Shown here: piece after piece, positions 23,401 to 34,390 of the stretch
Layout: each line of letters opens with the position of its first letter
Numbering within the stretch: the stretch's first letter is position 1
Assembly: GCA_002104905.1 (NCBI GenBank)
Contig: MCFE01000672.1
Location: 1 to 47,439 of the forward strand
DNA: 47,439 bases
Reading direction: 5' to 3'
Origin: Basidiobolus meristosporus CBS 931.73
Taxonomy: Eukaryota > Basidiobolomycota > Basidiobolomycetes > Basidiobolales > Basidiobolaceae
Position numbers and translations under genes: made by a program
The notes under the pieces: generated by a model
Database searches by the model: none
Seen by the model: the letters and a program-made list of their open reading frames with translations, nothing else
Told to the model about the DNA's origin: nothing

Positions 23401-23907
23401 ATCACAATTCTACCTGATCATTTATTAGTTTTTTATATTATTTAGCCAGGATGAGTAACTTTATTCCCAAATATATTATTCACCTCATCCACAAAAGGTC
23501 GTGGTTTCTGAGATCAAGAAGGTTCAAGTCAAAGCCTATATTGAGAGCTTCATTTTATACCACTTTTCTAGATATATCAATGTACTTCAGATTTAAAAAG
23601 ATAGATTGCATAGATTTGTTGAAATGTGCATTAGTATATGATAATTCAGATGCTTGAGCAAGCTGAAGCTAGGTTTGTCCATATCATTCCACATGCTTAT
23701 TGTACTACAAGTTCTATAATGCATCAATTCAAGTGCAAAATACTAACTTTGATGGAGAGAAATTTTAACTCACATGATTCATCAAAGCTTGTATCTACCA
23801 AGTACTACAGGTATAGAGTCAAACTGTATGAGAGCTTTTGTGATATCTTTAGGGTTATCAAACATTAAAATTGTCATAGTTTTCTGAAACACCTGATAGC
23901 CCACAGA
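20460..23907. other. Gene-free stretch
   Basis: No frame above about 80 codons and no recognisable domain is present. Composition becomes AT-rich after about 23.1 kb. In minus orientation the sequence just below 23.9 kb should be the internal side of the LTR at 23908-24792. A weak match there (the string CTACCAAGT near 23.8 kb, also near 39.06 kb) suggests decayed copia leader sequence. Confidence 0.4.
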
Positions 23908-24035
23908 CTTGCAAATTTTTTTAATTACACCTAAATATTCACCTAACTTGATCACTGAGATAATGTTGACAAATCTTAGAGAATTCTGACAAAATTCCTT
24001 GTCAGTATTTACTTGGGGTATTATCACTAAAATAT

Positions 24036-24571
24036 TGTTGAAATTGTTAAGTTGTCACCTAAATGTGCATGCTAACTTAGTCACATAGATCTTATTCTGT
24101 GATTAGCGTTCTGTCCTGACCAAATCTCTTGTTTGGATTTATTTACTATTCGAAATAAAATCCTAAAGTTTGTAAAAATTTACGCGCGTAAGTTGGTTTA
24201 GAACTTGAATTGGGGTTTAGAATTAAAAACAAAAAGACTTTCAAGACGATTTAAAACTTTTTAAGTATAGGATCAACAACCAAAAAGTTTAATCAAAGAT
24301 TTACGCGCGTAAGTTACTTTTTTTAATCCTCAACCCAAAATCATATTAAAAAGATATTTTCAAGCCGATTTTAAAATTTGTTGTAAGTGTAGGATTAACA
24401 TACTTAAAGGGTTATTCGAGGTTAAATTACAAAGTCTCCAAAAGTTTTTTCGTCAAACAAAAAAAATATCTAAGAGAAAAAGTTTCCAAAAGTATTTTCG
24501 TCAAACCAAAATTATATGTGAATCCAGTAGTTCTCCACATCACCTCTAATACTCCTCAGAATATTGCTACA
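24036..24571 (-). mobile_element. Younger solo LTR inserted into the old LTR
   Basis: On the minus strand this 536-bp sequence begins TGTAGCAATATTCTGAGG and ends TTTCAACA. The first 50 and last 110 bp match the copia LTR at 39560-39908. It is flanked on both sides by the 5-bp duplication AATAT (24031-24035 and 24572-24576), the mark of an integrase-mediated insertion. No internal region is present, so it is a solo LTR left by recombination. Its middle (U3) differs from the 349-bp LTR and carries tandem repeats. Confidence 0.75.
24180..24420. repeat. Two 121-bp tandem repeats with the palindrome TTACGCGCGTAA
   Basis: TTACGCGCGTAA occurs at 24180-24191 and 24301-24312, and the sequence between and after shares several blocks (GGATTAACA/GGATCAACA, TTTCAAGACGATTT/TTTCAAGCCGATTT). 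Next to it, two copies of a shorter repeat around TTTTCGTCAAAC lie at about 24436-24510. The repeats sit in the U3 part of the solo LTR and could hold factor-binding sites. Confidence 0.65.
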
Positions 24572-24792
24572 AATATCAGATACCCAAAACATGAAATATT
24601 GATATGTTGTCCCAATGGTACCCAACATTGCACATGTGTTTTTGGGACCTTATTAAGTATACTCTATGTTTCTATTTTGCCAACACCATCTATAAGTAGA
24701 AATACTACCTTTACACCCAATAGGTCATCAAGTGAAAAACACATGATCAAATAGTTCTCCTAATCACTTCTTATCCCTCCAAAACTCTTACA

Positions 24793-26157
24793 ACAAGACT
24801 AAATTTGTGTTTTGAGCAACCTGTGATACTTATAGGTAAGAAAAATCTCATACTTGGAATGCATCAGATAATCTGCAGATGTTCTGTTGGTATCCTAATG
24901 ATATTTTGCTGACATTTGGCTAGTAATTTTCCTTCAAAATTTTAGCTGTGATTCTTTGTGAAAGTATTGAGTAGCTGATTACCAAATTTGATATGAGTGC
25001 TATTTAGCCTAGCCACCTCCTAGAAAATATGTCTGCTTGTCTGCTAAAAAGCTACAACCTAAGATATGGATAATTGCAAGTTTATAGAAACTTGAAATTC
25101 TGCTAGACATTGGTTAATTTTTCTTAGGGATGAATCTACAACTATGTTAAGCAAAGTTCAGTAATGCTTAGAAGTAATAATTACTGGAGGTAAAACTCAT
25201 TGAAACAATATAGCTTAGCACCCACACCGTTACACTTGGCATAGGTCTACGCTTAATAGTTGTTTGGATATCAATTATAGACTTGAGGCTTTGTTGATAA
25301 GAGATTGACTAACTGGAAGTTGTCAGAATTTTCAAGTCATTCTTGGGGGAACCTCGATTAGTTTATGCTAGTAGAGCAAATTAAAATGGTTTGCAAGATA
25401 TACTAATATACTATATTTACTATAGTCCTTAAAGTTGCCAAGGAATTGCAAATTTATCCGCAAAACCCCAAGCCTACACTACTTCTTGGGATCTTCGAAG
25501 CATTCTTATCATTACGTTTACACTCCATCAGCAGTACAATACCCTATATCAACTTTATAAATCAATACGTGAGGAACCACATATTGCCATAATCCCAAAT
25601 CACATCCAGGTTTCCAAGTGAATCCCCCCCCAAAAAAAAGCCACAGATAGCACTGTATATCATACATTACTCCAATTGACTAATGAAGACCCTAAACTTA
25701 TGCGGATTCCCAAAACACTCCGTTTTTACTTGAAATAGTTGGAAGTGCCAACCACATTCACTTCCAATAATACCAAATCGTTTCAAAGGCCCATTCCATA
25801 TCTGCTTTGGAAATATATTTCTACATACCGTCAAGATCAAATTTCCCTATGATACAAACAACTTCAGTACTACATAGTTTGGTGTGTGGTGACGTTTTGA
25901 TTTATTATCTCCCTTACTACCGGGCATAGAGAGCTACTACAGATTATCACAAAGAAGCAACATCAATGTTAAGCCAGCAGAGCAGATGGACCGAAATCGA
26001 TTTCATCATTAGTACTCAATAGACCATATTCATCATTTCGGTGGTCTGCGTAATTCAAACCAAGTACACTACGAGAGATAAGGACTCGAGGAGACCTTGG
26101 AGTATACTCTCGAGAGAGAATACGAGGAATAGAATAGTCAAAGTACATCAGCGTAAC
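24793..26157. other. AT-rich gene-free stretch
   Basis: No coding frame or repeat I can name is present. It includes a short run of C and A near 25626-25638. The last 100 bp are downstream of HEM12. Confidence 0.45.
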
Positions 26158-27323
26158 TCAAGCGTGTTGATTCATTTCCGTGCTAATATCCTTCACCGCT
26201 TGCAAGTATGCTCGAAGCCCTTCTGGTGTATGAGTGGGAAGCATACCATGCCCAAGGTTTGCGATGTAGCGCTGATGCGTGCCGAACTTCTCAAGCATTG
26301 TGCGAGTGACCTCACGGATCGCCTCTTCGGGAGCAAAGAGCATACACGGATCTAGGTTTCCTTGCAAAGTAACCCGCCCTTGGGTGCGGGCCTTTGCGGC
26401 AAGGGGATCGATGGTCCAGTCAAGCGAGATCACATCATAACCGCACCTTGAGAGTTCATCAAGTGCGAAATGAACCCCCTTGGCAAACACAAACATCGGA
26501 ACTACTGTCGCACCAATTCTACCCAGAGTTTCCTTGACTCGGGATGCAATTTGAGTGAGATAGGGGAGGGAAAATGCCTTGAAATCATCTGGTGTAAGCT
26601 CCCCAGCCCAGGAGTCGAATATTTGTAACATCTGGGCACCTGCTCCGACCTGGGCAACTAGATAATCTACTATCACGTCTGTAAGACGCTGAAGAAGTTC
26701 ATGAGTGGCCTCGGAATACTGGTAAAACCACTTCTTGGCAGTAAGAAAGCTTTTGCTTCCTCCCCCTTCGACCATGTAGGCCATAAGGGTCCACGGTGCC
26801 CCCGAGAAACCGAATAGAGGTACCCGACCGTTCAAGGCCATTCTGGTACGAGTGATGGCGTCGAAAACGTAGCCAAGAGACTTATGAACATCGACCACCT
26901 TTTCCAGTTTTTTCAAGTCACCGGGGTCTTTCAAAGGGGACGGGAAGTGAGGTCCTTTCTCGGGGAGCATCTGGACTTCCATCCCCAAGGCCTGTGGTAT
27001 AACAAGGATGTCGGAAAAGATAATGGAGGCATCCAGAAGCCCCGGAAAACGCTCAATAGGTTGAAGCGTAACCTTCGTAGCGAGTTCAGGTGTACGGCAG
27101 ATCTCGAAAAACGGATGCCTACTGGCAACTTCCCGATATTCTGGAGGAAGCCAAATCAACATCCATAAAGGATACCGGGATGAAGAGCAAATTTACCTGG
27201 CAAGTAACGGCCTGCCTGTCGCATTATCCAGACAGGAGCACGTTCCGTTGGTTCGCCTCGAGCAGCGCGAAGGATCAAATCGTTTGTTAGAGGGGGAAAA
27301 TCGGAGTCAGTAAGGAAAGTCAT
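26158..27323 (-). CDS. HEM12: Uroporphyrinogen decarboxylase
   Basis: Exons 27323-27197 and 27140-26158 flank a 56-bp phase-1 intron (GTAAAT...CCAG) and give 369 aa; the yeast enzyme has 362. It removes the four acetate carboxyls of uroporphyrinogen III to give coproporphyrinogen III in cytosolic haem synthesis. Signature 1 ([15 protein letters not shown]) spans the splice junction at residues 30-44. Asp86 in IIFSDIL is the catalytic Asp of the family. Signature 2 (GFSGAPWT) is at about 153-160 and [11 protein letters not shown] lies near the C-terminus. I start at MTFLT because [11 protein letters not shown], the usual N-terminal motif, follows at the right distance; an in-frame ATG 14 codons upstream is possible. 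Confidence 0.96.
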
Positions 27324-27609
27324 GGTATGTTGTATTAGACTGCCCTTCAGGTATTTCACTTGCATGACTTCGCTGTCATGCTATTTCAGGTTGGTTACAC
27401 CAATACACCGCATTCGAAGCCCAATTAAGGAAAGAGTGAGTAGGTTTCCCTGCACTCAAAAAGGTATATATTATGCTCAAAACAGTTTGATTGGCGGGGT
27501 GCGACAGGGTGTTTCTTGTTTCCGCCCTCACTCACTCAACATTCAAAACACGGGTCAATCCTCATATCATGGTGCGCACGAATGCTTCTCTTTATTGGAA
27601 ACCACACAA

Positions 27610-29278
27610 TCATTTGAGGGAAAGCCTTCCATTGCTCCAAGGAGCAGTACAAGTCCATGTGATACCCTTTCCTGATTCCCCGTTAGGTGTGCTAAGGTGA
27701 AATCCGTTTTCGCTGTAAAAAGAAAAAGGCACGTTCTTGGATTTATGTGGGATCTCTGCTCCCATGTGCTCGATGGATGATGTGCCTAATGAGAGGGGGA
27801 AAGTCTCGATATCTGGGTCGAGGGGCCATCTTGGGTTAGCCAGTAAAAGCCAACAATGCCTAAACAGCCATTTACCTGGTGTATCATCGTCTGGGAAGGC
27901 TGGCTCTTGGTTTTTCTCGCACAAGAACTACATATCGCCCGGGTTGTTAGAAGCGAACGGGTCTCCAGGTACAGTGCTACATACCTGAACGTATTGTCCA
28001 ACTTTTAGGTCTGCGATTGTGTCGATGGACATGGTTCCTTTACTAGGGTCACCCGAAGTAATTTTATGTATTACTGCGGGTCCGCTACTCTATAGCCGGT
28101 TGAGATATGAGAAACACAGCAGCGCAGAGAGATTGGACTGTACCTCGATGTCTTCGGTCGAAAAGATTTTCAAATACATGTCTACCTCCTTACTGATCAT
28201 GTATGATTGATCCGCCTGAAGGCTACTCAAGAGTAGTTGGGTCGCGTTGGCTTCGTCTAGTTCCAAGATCACATTTCCACGGCACCTAAAAGGGTAGGAT
28301 CTCTGAGTGACCGTTGCCTGGCAATGCCACCAGTCCTGCTTTAGCTACCTTGTAATTTTCATGGGCGAACCAAGTGATCTGAGCGAAGGAAATTGAAGCG
28401 ACAGAGCAGGTTTTTGGATCTCCTTGGTGCTATCAGAAATTACTACTCCAACTGCACCACCTGAAAAGACCTTATCGTTAAGATAAAGTGTCGTAGGCCT
28501 GCCAGTTGAAAATGGCGTAGACGATCCAATAAGCCCAAACTATTGGGAGTTAGATACTTGACAACATAAAAGCGCCCATATGTTTATATACCTTGGAGCT
28601 GGTCGGGAAGTGGTGATCTAGAGTCTCTAATAGTTGATCGGGCTCTTTGTCGGTGGCCAGGAGGATTAAGGACGAATCTGTTTTCTTGGCTCTGTGTAGA
28701 TGAAATCATTAGAAATACGATACTACGAAGGTTGAGTAGGAATCGACCGACTCTTCGAGCCCTTCGGGCAGTGCAAAGGAATTGGTGGCACTTGAAATGG
28801 AGGTAAACTTTGTCCAATCGAAGGTTTCCATACTTTCTTTCTTTATCTCCGAAGGTCTTTTCCAACGACCAACGGATTTCTCTTTCATTACTTTTCGTTT
28901 GTTGTTGTCGTCATAGAAAGGATGGAGTCGGGCATTCTCAAAACTTCCCACGACAATGCCTACGCCGTTAACAAAGCCTTCCTTGGTGAGTACCTTATCA
29001 ACAACACAGCCTAGTGTAACTTTGGAATCCACTCTACTCTTCAATTCTAGAGGAATGCTCTCTAATTCTGAAGAATCAAAAGATTGTGTGGCAAATACCA
29101 AACATAAATCACACTTTGGCTTTTCCGCAGCGCTTTTCTCCGGGAAAAGCTGAGTTAAGCAGGAATTTAAGGAGTTAGACAGACTGACCTCGGACGAGGT
29201 TGCAGAAGCCCACAGTCGTCTAGTAGATAGTGCCTGGAAGCATGGTTTCGACACTCTAGCTCTGTGTAAAAGCAGCAT
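27610..29278 (-). CDS. FIST-domain protein, intron-rich
   Basis: Seven exons are proposed: 29278-28719, 28691-28592, 28539-28349, 28285-28144, 28089-27985, 27927-27876 and 27812-27610, about 450 aa. Introns 2-6 are 52-63 bp with GT...AG ends and matching phase. The first junction fits only as a 27-bp intron or a one-base frame break. FIST proteins are cytosolic or organellar sensors thought to bind small ligands such as amino acids. Matching segments are KCDLCLVFATQSF, LGCVVDKVLTKEG, HPFYDDNNKRKVMKEKSVGRW, LLATDKEPDQLLETLDHHFP, FGLIGSSTPFSTGRPTTLYLND and FYSENGF near the end. The N-terminus (MLLLHRARVSKP, then ALSTRRLWASAT) is basic and Ser-rich, like a mitochondrial presequence. The last intron could be retained, since its 63 bp keep the frame. 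Confidence 0.8.
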
Positions 29279-30184
29279 GAGGAATGTTTTATTGAATGTG
29301 TTGTGTGGTCTGCAGCTGCCTTGATTAGAGCCAAATGAACTAAAAACGATGGGAAATCCATGGATTCCTAAGCCACCTGAAAAAATTTGCTTACCCAACC
29401 CTTGATAAATTCAATCCCCAGACTGTTGGGAAATTGTGGTGGATGTGCAAAATCAATCTGTGGGTCACGTTCAGCATCTTTGCTGAACAAAAAGGCTCAT
29501 TGTTTGGAAAAACTAGGCTGGCATTCCTTCAGACCCACGGGTCAATCCATCCCGTCCCGACAAACGCCTTTGCCGAGCGCACTCTGGCGATGACATAGCC
29601 TTCCGAATTGATCCATGCTGGCGCTGACTAATGCCACGTTTTAGCGTCAGGTAGAGCATCATACGCCTGAAATAGAAATGTTGATTTGCTAAATTCCAAG
29701 TGATATTCTAGATCGAACATCCATTTCCCCACATCAACCCACACTGGGATGCATCGTGCTTAATGCCTGAGGACCTCAAAGCCAATACTGTCTGACCGAT
29801 GCCTGTATCAAACCAAGATTGCGGCAAGTATCTATCTTACCCATGTAACACCACTATAACAGTACTTCTTGGACCAATTATCATCCCATTAACGGCACTC
29901 ACCACTCCAATCACCGTCGTTTCAATATGGACAATTATTTATTAGCCAAGAATACAGACCGATTCAATAGGCATGAGATACTGCATACTTTCAATAGTGC
30001 AGTAATTGGGAAAATGTTACACAAACCGGTTCTGTACGCCCCTATCTGATGTCCCTCGTCATCAGAGTAGATAAATAAAAGATACCGCTGCCCGAGACCC
30101 TCCCTTCGCTTTGTCCATTCCCTTCGTTCCTTCCTTTCCACGTTTTTCGGTTTCTTGTACCCCTCGCTGTAGATTAACCCAGGA
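29279..30184. other. Intergenic region; ERG25 5' leader at its end
   Basis: No gene is recognised. The final 100 bp before 30185 are pyrimidine-rich (runs of CTTTCC and CCCTTCG type) and probably hold the ERG25 promoter and 5' UTR. Confidence 0.4.
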
Positions 30185-31271
30185 ATGTAAGTACCGTGTG
30201 TTTTGTTCTCCCGGAGACCCTCACTAATCTCTGGCAATACTCCTCAGGTCTAGTGTTGGTTTAGATTACCAGCCAAATGCTTTTGAAAGCTTTTGGCTTT
30301 CCCTTTTCGAAGGCAGAAATCATGTTATCGTCCTAGCTTTGATCACTTTCATAACTCACCAGGTTGTGTACTACGGACGTTACGTTCCTTTCTGGATCGC
30401 TGAGCATATCCCTTCATTGCAGAAGTACAAGTTGCAAGAGGTTTGAACTCTGTCTTGGCTGTATATCTGCCCAATGAATGCTTACCCTTTTGTGCTCTAG
30501 ACCAAGCCTGTCACGAATGAGATTCGCTGGAAGTGCTTGAAGGGTGTCTTGATTCAAAACCATTTCATCCAGCTCCCTATGATTTTGACCTTTCATCCCA
30601 CTGTCTCTGCCCTTGGAATGAAGATCACCGATGTTCCCTTCCCTAGCTTGTAAGTGCCTCTCGTATCCTTCATATCTTGCGTTATTCTTACCTGGCCAAA
30701 CTAGGTTATCCATGGTCGTTCAGATTGCTTTCTTTTTTATTGTTGAAGACTTCTACCATTATTGGATGCACCGTCTTCTGCACTATGGTGTCTTCTACAA
30801 AGTCATCCACAAGCAACACCACGAATTCCAAGCTCCCTGTGGATTGGTAAGTTTGTTGCCATTCCGATGACATCACGCCTTGATTTGCTGACGACTTCCT
30901 CCCAGGCCGCTGAATACGCGCATCCATTGGAGACCTTGATTCTGGCTATGGGCACCTTCGGTGGACCTCTCATCTGGATCGGATTTACCGGTGACATGCA
31001 TGTGATCACTGTCCTCTGCTGGATGTCTTGTAGATTATTGCAGGCTGTTGATGCACACTCTGGCTATGATTTCCCCTGGTCTCTACACCACTGGCTTCCT
31101 TTCTGGGGCGGAGCCGAGCATCACGACTACCACCATCAATTCTTCGTCAATTGCTACTCGTCCTCATTCCGCATCTGGGACCACTTGTTCAGTACTGATC
31201 TCAAGTATAAGGCTTATCGTAAGCAACAGGCAATGAAGAAGGCGAAGCTTGAGGGGAAGAAGGTCAACTAA
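30185..31271 (+). CDS. ERG25: C-4 methylsterol oxidase
   Basis: Coding exons are 30185-30186, 30248-30440, 30501-30649, 30705-30846 and 30906-31271, giving 283 aa. All introns are 55-61 bp with consistent phase. The enzyme is an ER-membrane di-iron hydroxylase that oxidises the C-4 methyl groups of sterol precursors in ergosterol synthesis. The three iron-binding His boxes are present: HRLLH (137-141), HKQHH (150-154) and HHDYHH (234-239). The C-terminus ends KKVN, a KKxx ER-retrieval signal. The only in-frame ATG is made by splicing: AT closes exon 1 and G opens exon 2. Read unspliced, the same site is ATG followed at once by TAA. Confidence 0.95.
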
Positions 31272-31966
31272 TTTGCCACTGGCATCCTCCAATGGGGCAG
31301 AAGTTTTCATCCGTTTATGAGAAATCCCCCAATTATTCATTAGTATATTTTCCACCTTTAAAATTTCGATTTTTATTTTAGAAACTTCACCTCTAATACC
31401 TCACCTCATTTGAAATCCGAGATTAGTATGCTGATCAATTTTCATAAATGAGTAATTGGCCCTCTTCCAGCATCAAACCCAAAACCTTATACTCTGTTAT
31501 CAAGTGTGCTTCATTGTTTGGAGGGTGGGGAGATTCGAATCCCAATGTGATTTCACATGAGTTATGCTTTGTTGGATCCCAAGATGCTGTAAGCCTCATT
31601 TCGTGTCCACGCTCATAGTCGCAGTAATTATTTTCCCAATGAAGGCCCAAGATATCCAGAGGCCTCACCTTTGCTGGGCGATAGCACAACCAAGCCACGC
31701 AGGCTTCTACAAAATGGTCACCATGGGAAGGAAGTTCGGTGAAATTTATCAGGCCAGGTTTGTAGATTAGATTTTCAGGACACTTTAATAATAGATATGT
31801 ATCGATCTAAATAGGTATATATAGTAAAGAGAATTGGCCAGTGTGGTTGCCTTTCTTCGGGTACACAAGAGTGTTCAACCATGACTAATAACCGAGTAGA
31901 TCAAGCTGGTATAAGGTCTCCTCTCTTAAAGCGGAAGAGACTGAGAGTGGAAATCATCCTCCACGG
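31272..31966. other. Convergent intergenic region between ERG25 and the ARF gene
   Basis: It holds both 3' ends. An 87-codon open frame on the minus strand (31698-31435) has no recognisable domain. A GATTCGAATCC-like string near 31531 does not form a tRNA T-arm. Confidence 0.45.
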
Positions 31967-32713
31967 CTACTTGGTTTTGATGTTTTGACTAAGCCAACTA
32001 AGGCCTTCAAACAGTCCCTCACCCGAAGTCGCGCAGGATGGATGGACATACCAATTACGCTCACGCATCCGATGCAAGCCGAGTTTTTCAGTCACTTCGG
32101 CCGGGGACATGGCTTGCCAAACAAGGTCTGTTAGTTGGTCAACACTAACAACAGTGGCTCATATCTCAACCCGTACCTGTGGGCAGATCCTGCTTATTGG
32201 CAAATACCAGCAGTAGGCAATCCTTCATTTCACGATCGCTTAAAATCCTATGCAACTCCTGTTGAGCCTCATCAACCCGATCTCGGTCTTGGGAGTCGAC
32301 CACAAATATCAAGCCTTGCGTGCCAGTGTAGTAATGTCTCCATAGGGGCCTAATCTTATCTTGACCTCCGACATCCTATGGTATTCCAATGGTTGTAAGA
32401 CGAAGTAGTCAACAAGCAAGCATTCGACGTTCCCTACCCAAACATTAAATTTCACGTTTTTGTAGCTTACAGTCTCTACGTTGAAACCAACTGTAGGAAT
32501 CGTCGTTACCGACTGGTCAAGCTTGAGCTTGTAGAGAATGGCTAGGGCGAGGAGTTAAAGAAACCATTCAAATTCGTGTATATCTAGTATATTGATGGGA
32601 CAGTTGGGCAAAAGGATACTGGTCTTCCCAGCTGCGTCCAATCCTAACATTAGAATTCGCATCTCTCGGTTGCCAAAAAGCTTCCCAAGCATCTTGGAAA
32701 CTGATAAACCCAT
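31967..32713 (-). CDS. ARF6: ARF6-type small GTPase
   Basis: Four exons, 32713-32620, 32541-32438, 32375-32177 and 32112-31967, with phase-matched GT...AG introns of 78, 62 and 64 bp, encode 180 aa, the standard ARF length. Gly2 is the N-myristoylation site. The P-loop GLDAAGKT is at 24-31, DVGGQ at 67-71, NKQD at 126-129 and CATSG at 159-163. Residues [37 protein letters not shown] and RNWYV.PSCATSG follow ARF6 more closely than ARF1, which has TIPTIGFNVETVEYKN and HYFQNTQ. ARF6 acts at the plasma membrane and endosomes in endocytosis and actin control. No frame longer than one exon shows it, so it is easily missed. It looks intact. Confidence 0.94.
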
Positions 32714-33369
32714 GGCTGATGCTTTCTAGAAGGTTCTTAGTAATACGGTTGAATGGTCCTCTGGGGCCTCGAGAAGCGAAAGAGCAGAAGAAAAAAGTGT
32801 GCTACAACAATCCACCAGAGATACTATAACCAAGGCCTAATACAGTAATATCTACACCAAACTTTAGGGGATTCTACAAATCCAGGGATAAGGGAGAGGG
32901 GGATTAGGGAACAGGGAATAGGCATCTGGGTAAATAATGTGTTGGGAACCCGTTTATTAAGGGGAGATTCTTAGCGCATATGAGCCTTGGTAGGCTAGCG
33001 ACACATTATTCATTGGTTCACTGATCACCATCCTGCAGGCAAGTGCCAATACTACCTCTCAAATGACATATATGAGTTGTAATCAAATACCCGCCGTTAT
33101 AAACGATTGTTAGAAACCCAATTTTGGTCACATCGTTACACTATGCAAGCCATAGGCATGCTTGCATTCATAAGAACACCTGATTTGTCAACGTCCATAA
33201 TGCAACAGGGACACCAAACAGTATCATAGGGAGAGGGGAGCATGTTGATATCTACTGATGAACAAGGGAAACCGGGTCTAGCTGGAATGATCTTGTCGCT
33301 TTTAATAACATTGTTGATCTCAATATAACATAGAGATAAACAGCTAAGCTCAAATATACCAAGTGGGCG
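32714..33369. other. Intergenic region
   Basis: It contains the promoter of the ARF gene and the 3' end of the NDK gene. I see no further gene or repeat. Confidence 0.45.
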
Positions 33370-34138
33370 TTAAATGGAGCCAAAAATAAGTTTGATCTCA
33401 CGGGAGGCACTTTCAGGCGAGTCACTTCCATGTACTGCATTCTCTGAGCCATCCTTTCCAAATTGAGCACGAATACTAGCAGTATCGTTGGGAATGTGTG
33501 TATGTTAATGCTTGAGAAATATATGATGAATAAATAGGATCGATTTACCTGCTGGGTGAATTCTCACGGGCTTTGTGTGAGTTGGTAGGCCCCATCAAAG
33601 CCCTCCAAGACTTTATCGCGTCGGGTTTTTGAAGAACCATGGCATAGAAAGGGGCGCTACATTACAAGAGAGTTGAATACCAGAGCTCTACCCATATCGG
33701 ACTATAATATTACCTGCTCATCCAATTAGTGAGTTCCTCAAAAAAAGGCCTCTCCTTATGCTCTTCATAAAAGACACTCATGAGAGCTTTATCGCCATTC
33801 ATCTCTTTCTCCATCACAATGGAGAAGCCTTCCATCTGGATCCTCTTGCGTATAGCTGGTAAATGGCCAGCATTGTAGGCGTCTGGTTTGACTAAGGCAA
33901 GAGTATTCTGAACCGGTTGTGGGTAGAACTTCTGGCTGATACCTTGGTACAATTCAGAGAAGGAGAACCAGTTGTAAAAGTTAGCCAAGAAGGCTAGCGT
34001 TAAAACCAAGATAGACGCTATATAGAGGCGCATAGTATCGGTGCTCGCCTCGTAGAAACTTGTAAATATGCTTTTAAATTGGCAATACGTAATTCCTTCC
34101 ATCATTGAATTATGATTGGTGCACTGGCTACAATTCAT
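33370..34138 (-). CDS. Membrane-anchored nucleoside diphosphate kinase, NME6-like
   Basis: Exons 34138-33714, 33656-33549 and 33475-33370 with phase-2 introns (57 and 73 bp) give 212 aa. NDKs transfer the gamma phosphate between nucleoside triphosphates and diphosphates through a phospho-histidine. ALVKPDAY (81-88) is the start of the fold, FYAMVLQKPDAI (145-156) the central strand, and IRAQFGKDGSENAVHGSDSP holds the catalytic His (about 193). The IR.QFG...ENAVHGSDS..SAsREI pattern is that of NME6/group II enzymes. Unusually, a hydrophobic helix (about 37-58) precedes the kinase domain, suggesting a membrane anchor or an import signal. Translation could instead start at Met36 (34033), which puts the helix at the very N-terminus. 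Confidence 0.85.
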
Positions 34139-34390
34139 GTTTACCCATCTAACCTGAATACTCTGCTATGGAGGCGGTACTTAATTTGAAAGTGTCAGAA
34201 GTGCCGCACCCCACAAGGCGTCTTTCATGCTGGCTCAGTTGAAGAGAAATGGGTTTTATTTGATGTTATGATAATTACAACTGCAAGCTGATGCGCGACA
34301 ACGAGCTTGAATCATTAAACAGTATGAGAGCGTAAGGATAAAGAGTTGTCATTCGAATTCGGGTGATACATGAAGTGAAAGGTGAAGTGA

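Larger units (their letters stand above)
23908..24792 (-). mobile_element. Old copia-family LTR, interrupted by a younger LTR
   Basis: The two outer pieces, 24577-24792 and 23908-24030, together match the reverse complement of the 349-bp LTR at 39560-39908 and the LTR at 39114-39458. Examples are TGTAAGAGTTTTGG at the start and TTTAGGTGTAATTA near the end. Without the insertion it would be about 340 bp, the same length as its relatives. The terminal CAACA is degenerate here, consistent with age. Confidence 0.65.

Noticed and set aside
32100-32180. Apparent stop and frameshift in the ARF gene (pseudogene reading)
   Set aside because: The segment is a 64-bp phase-1 intron with a CTAAC branch site; splicing restores LPTAMSPAE.
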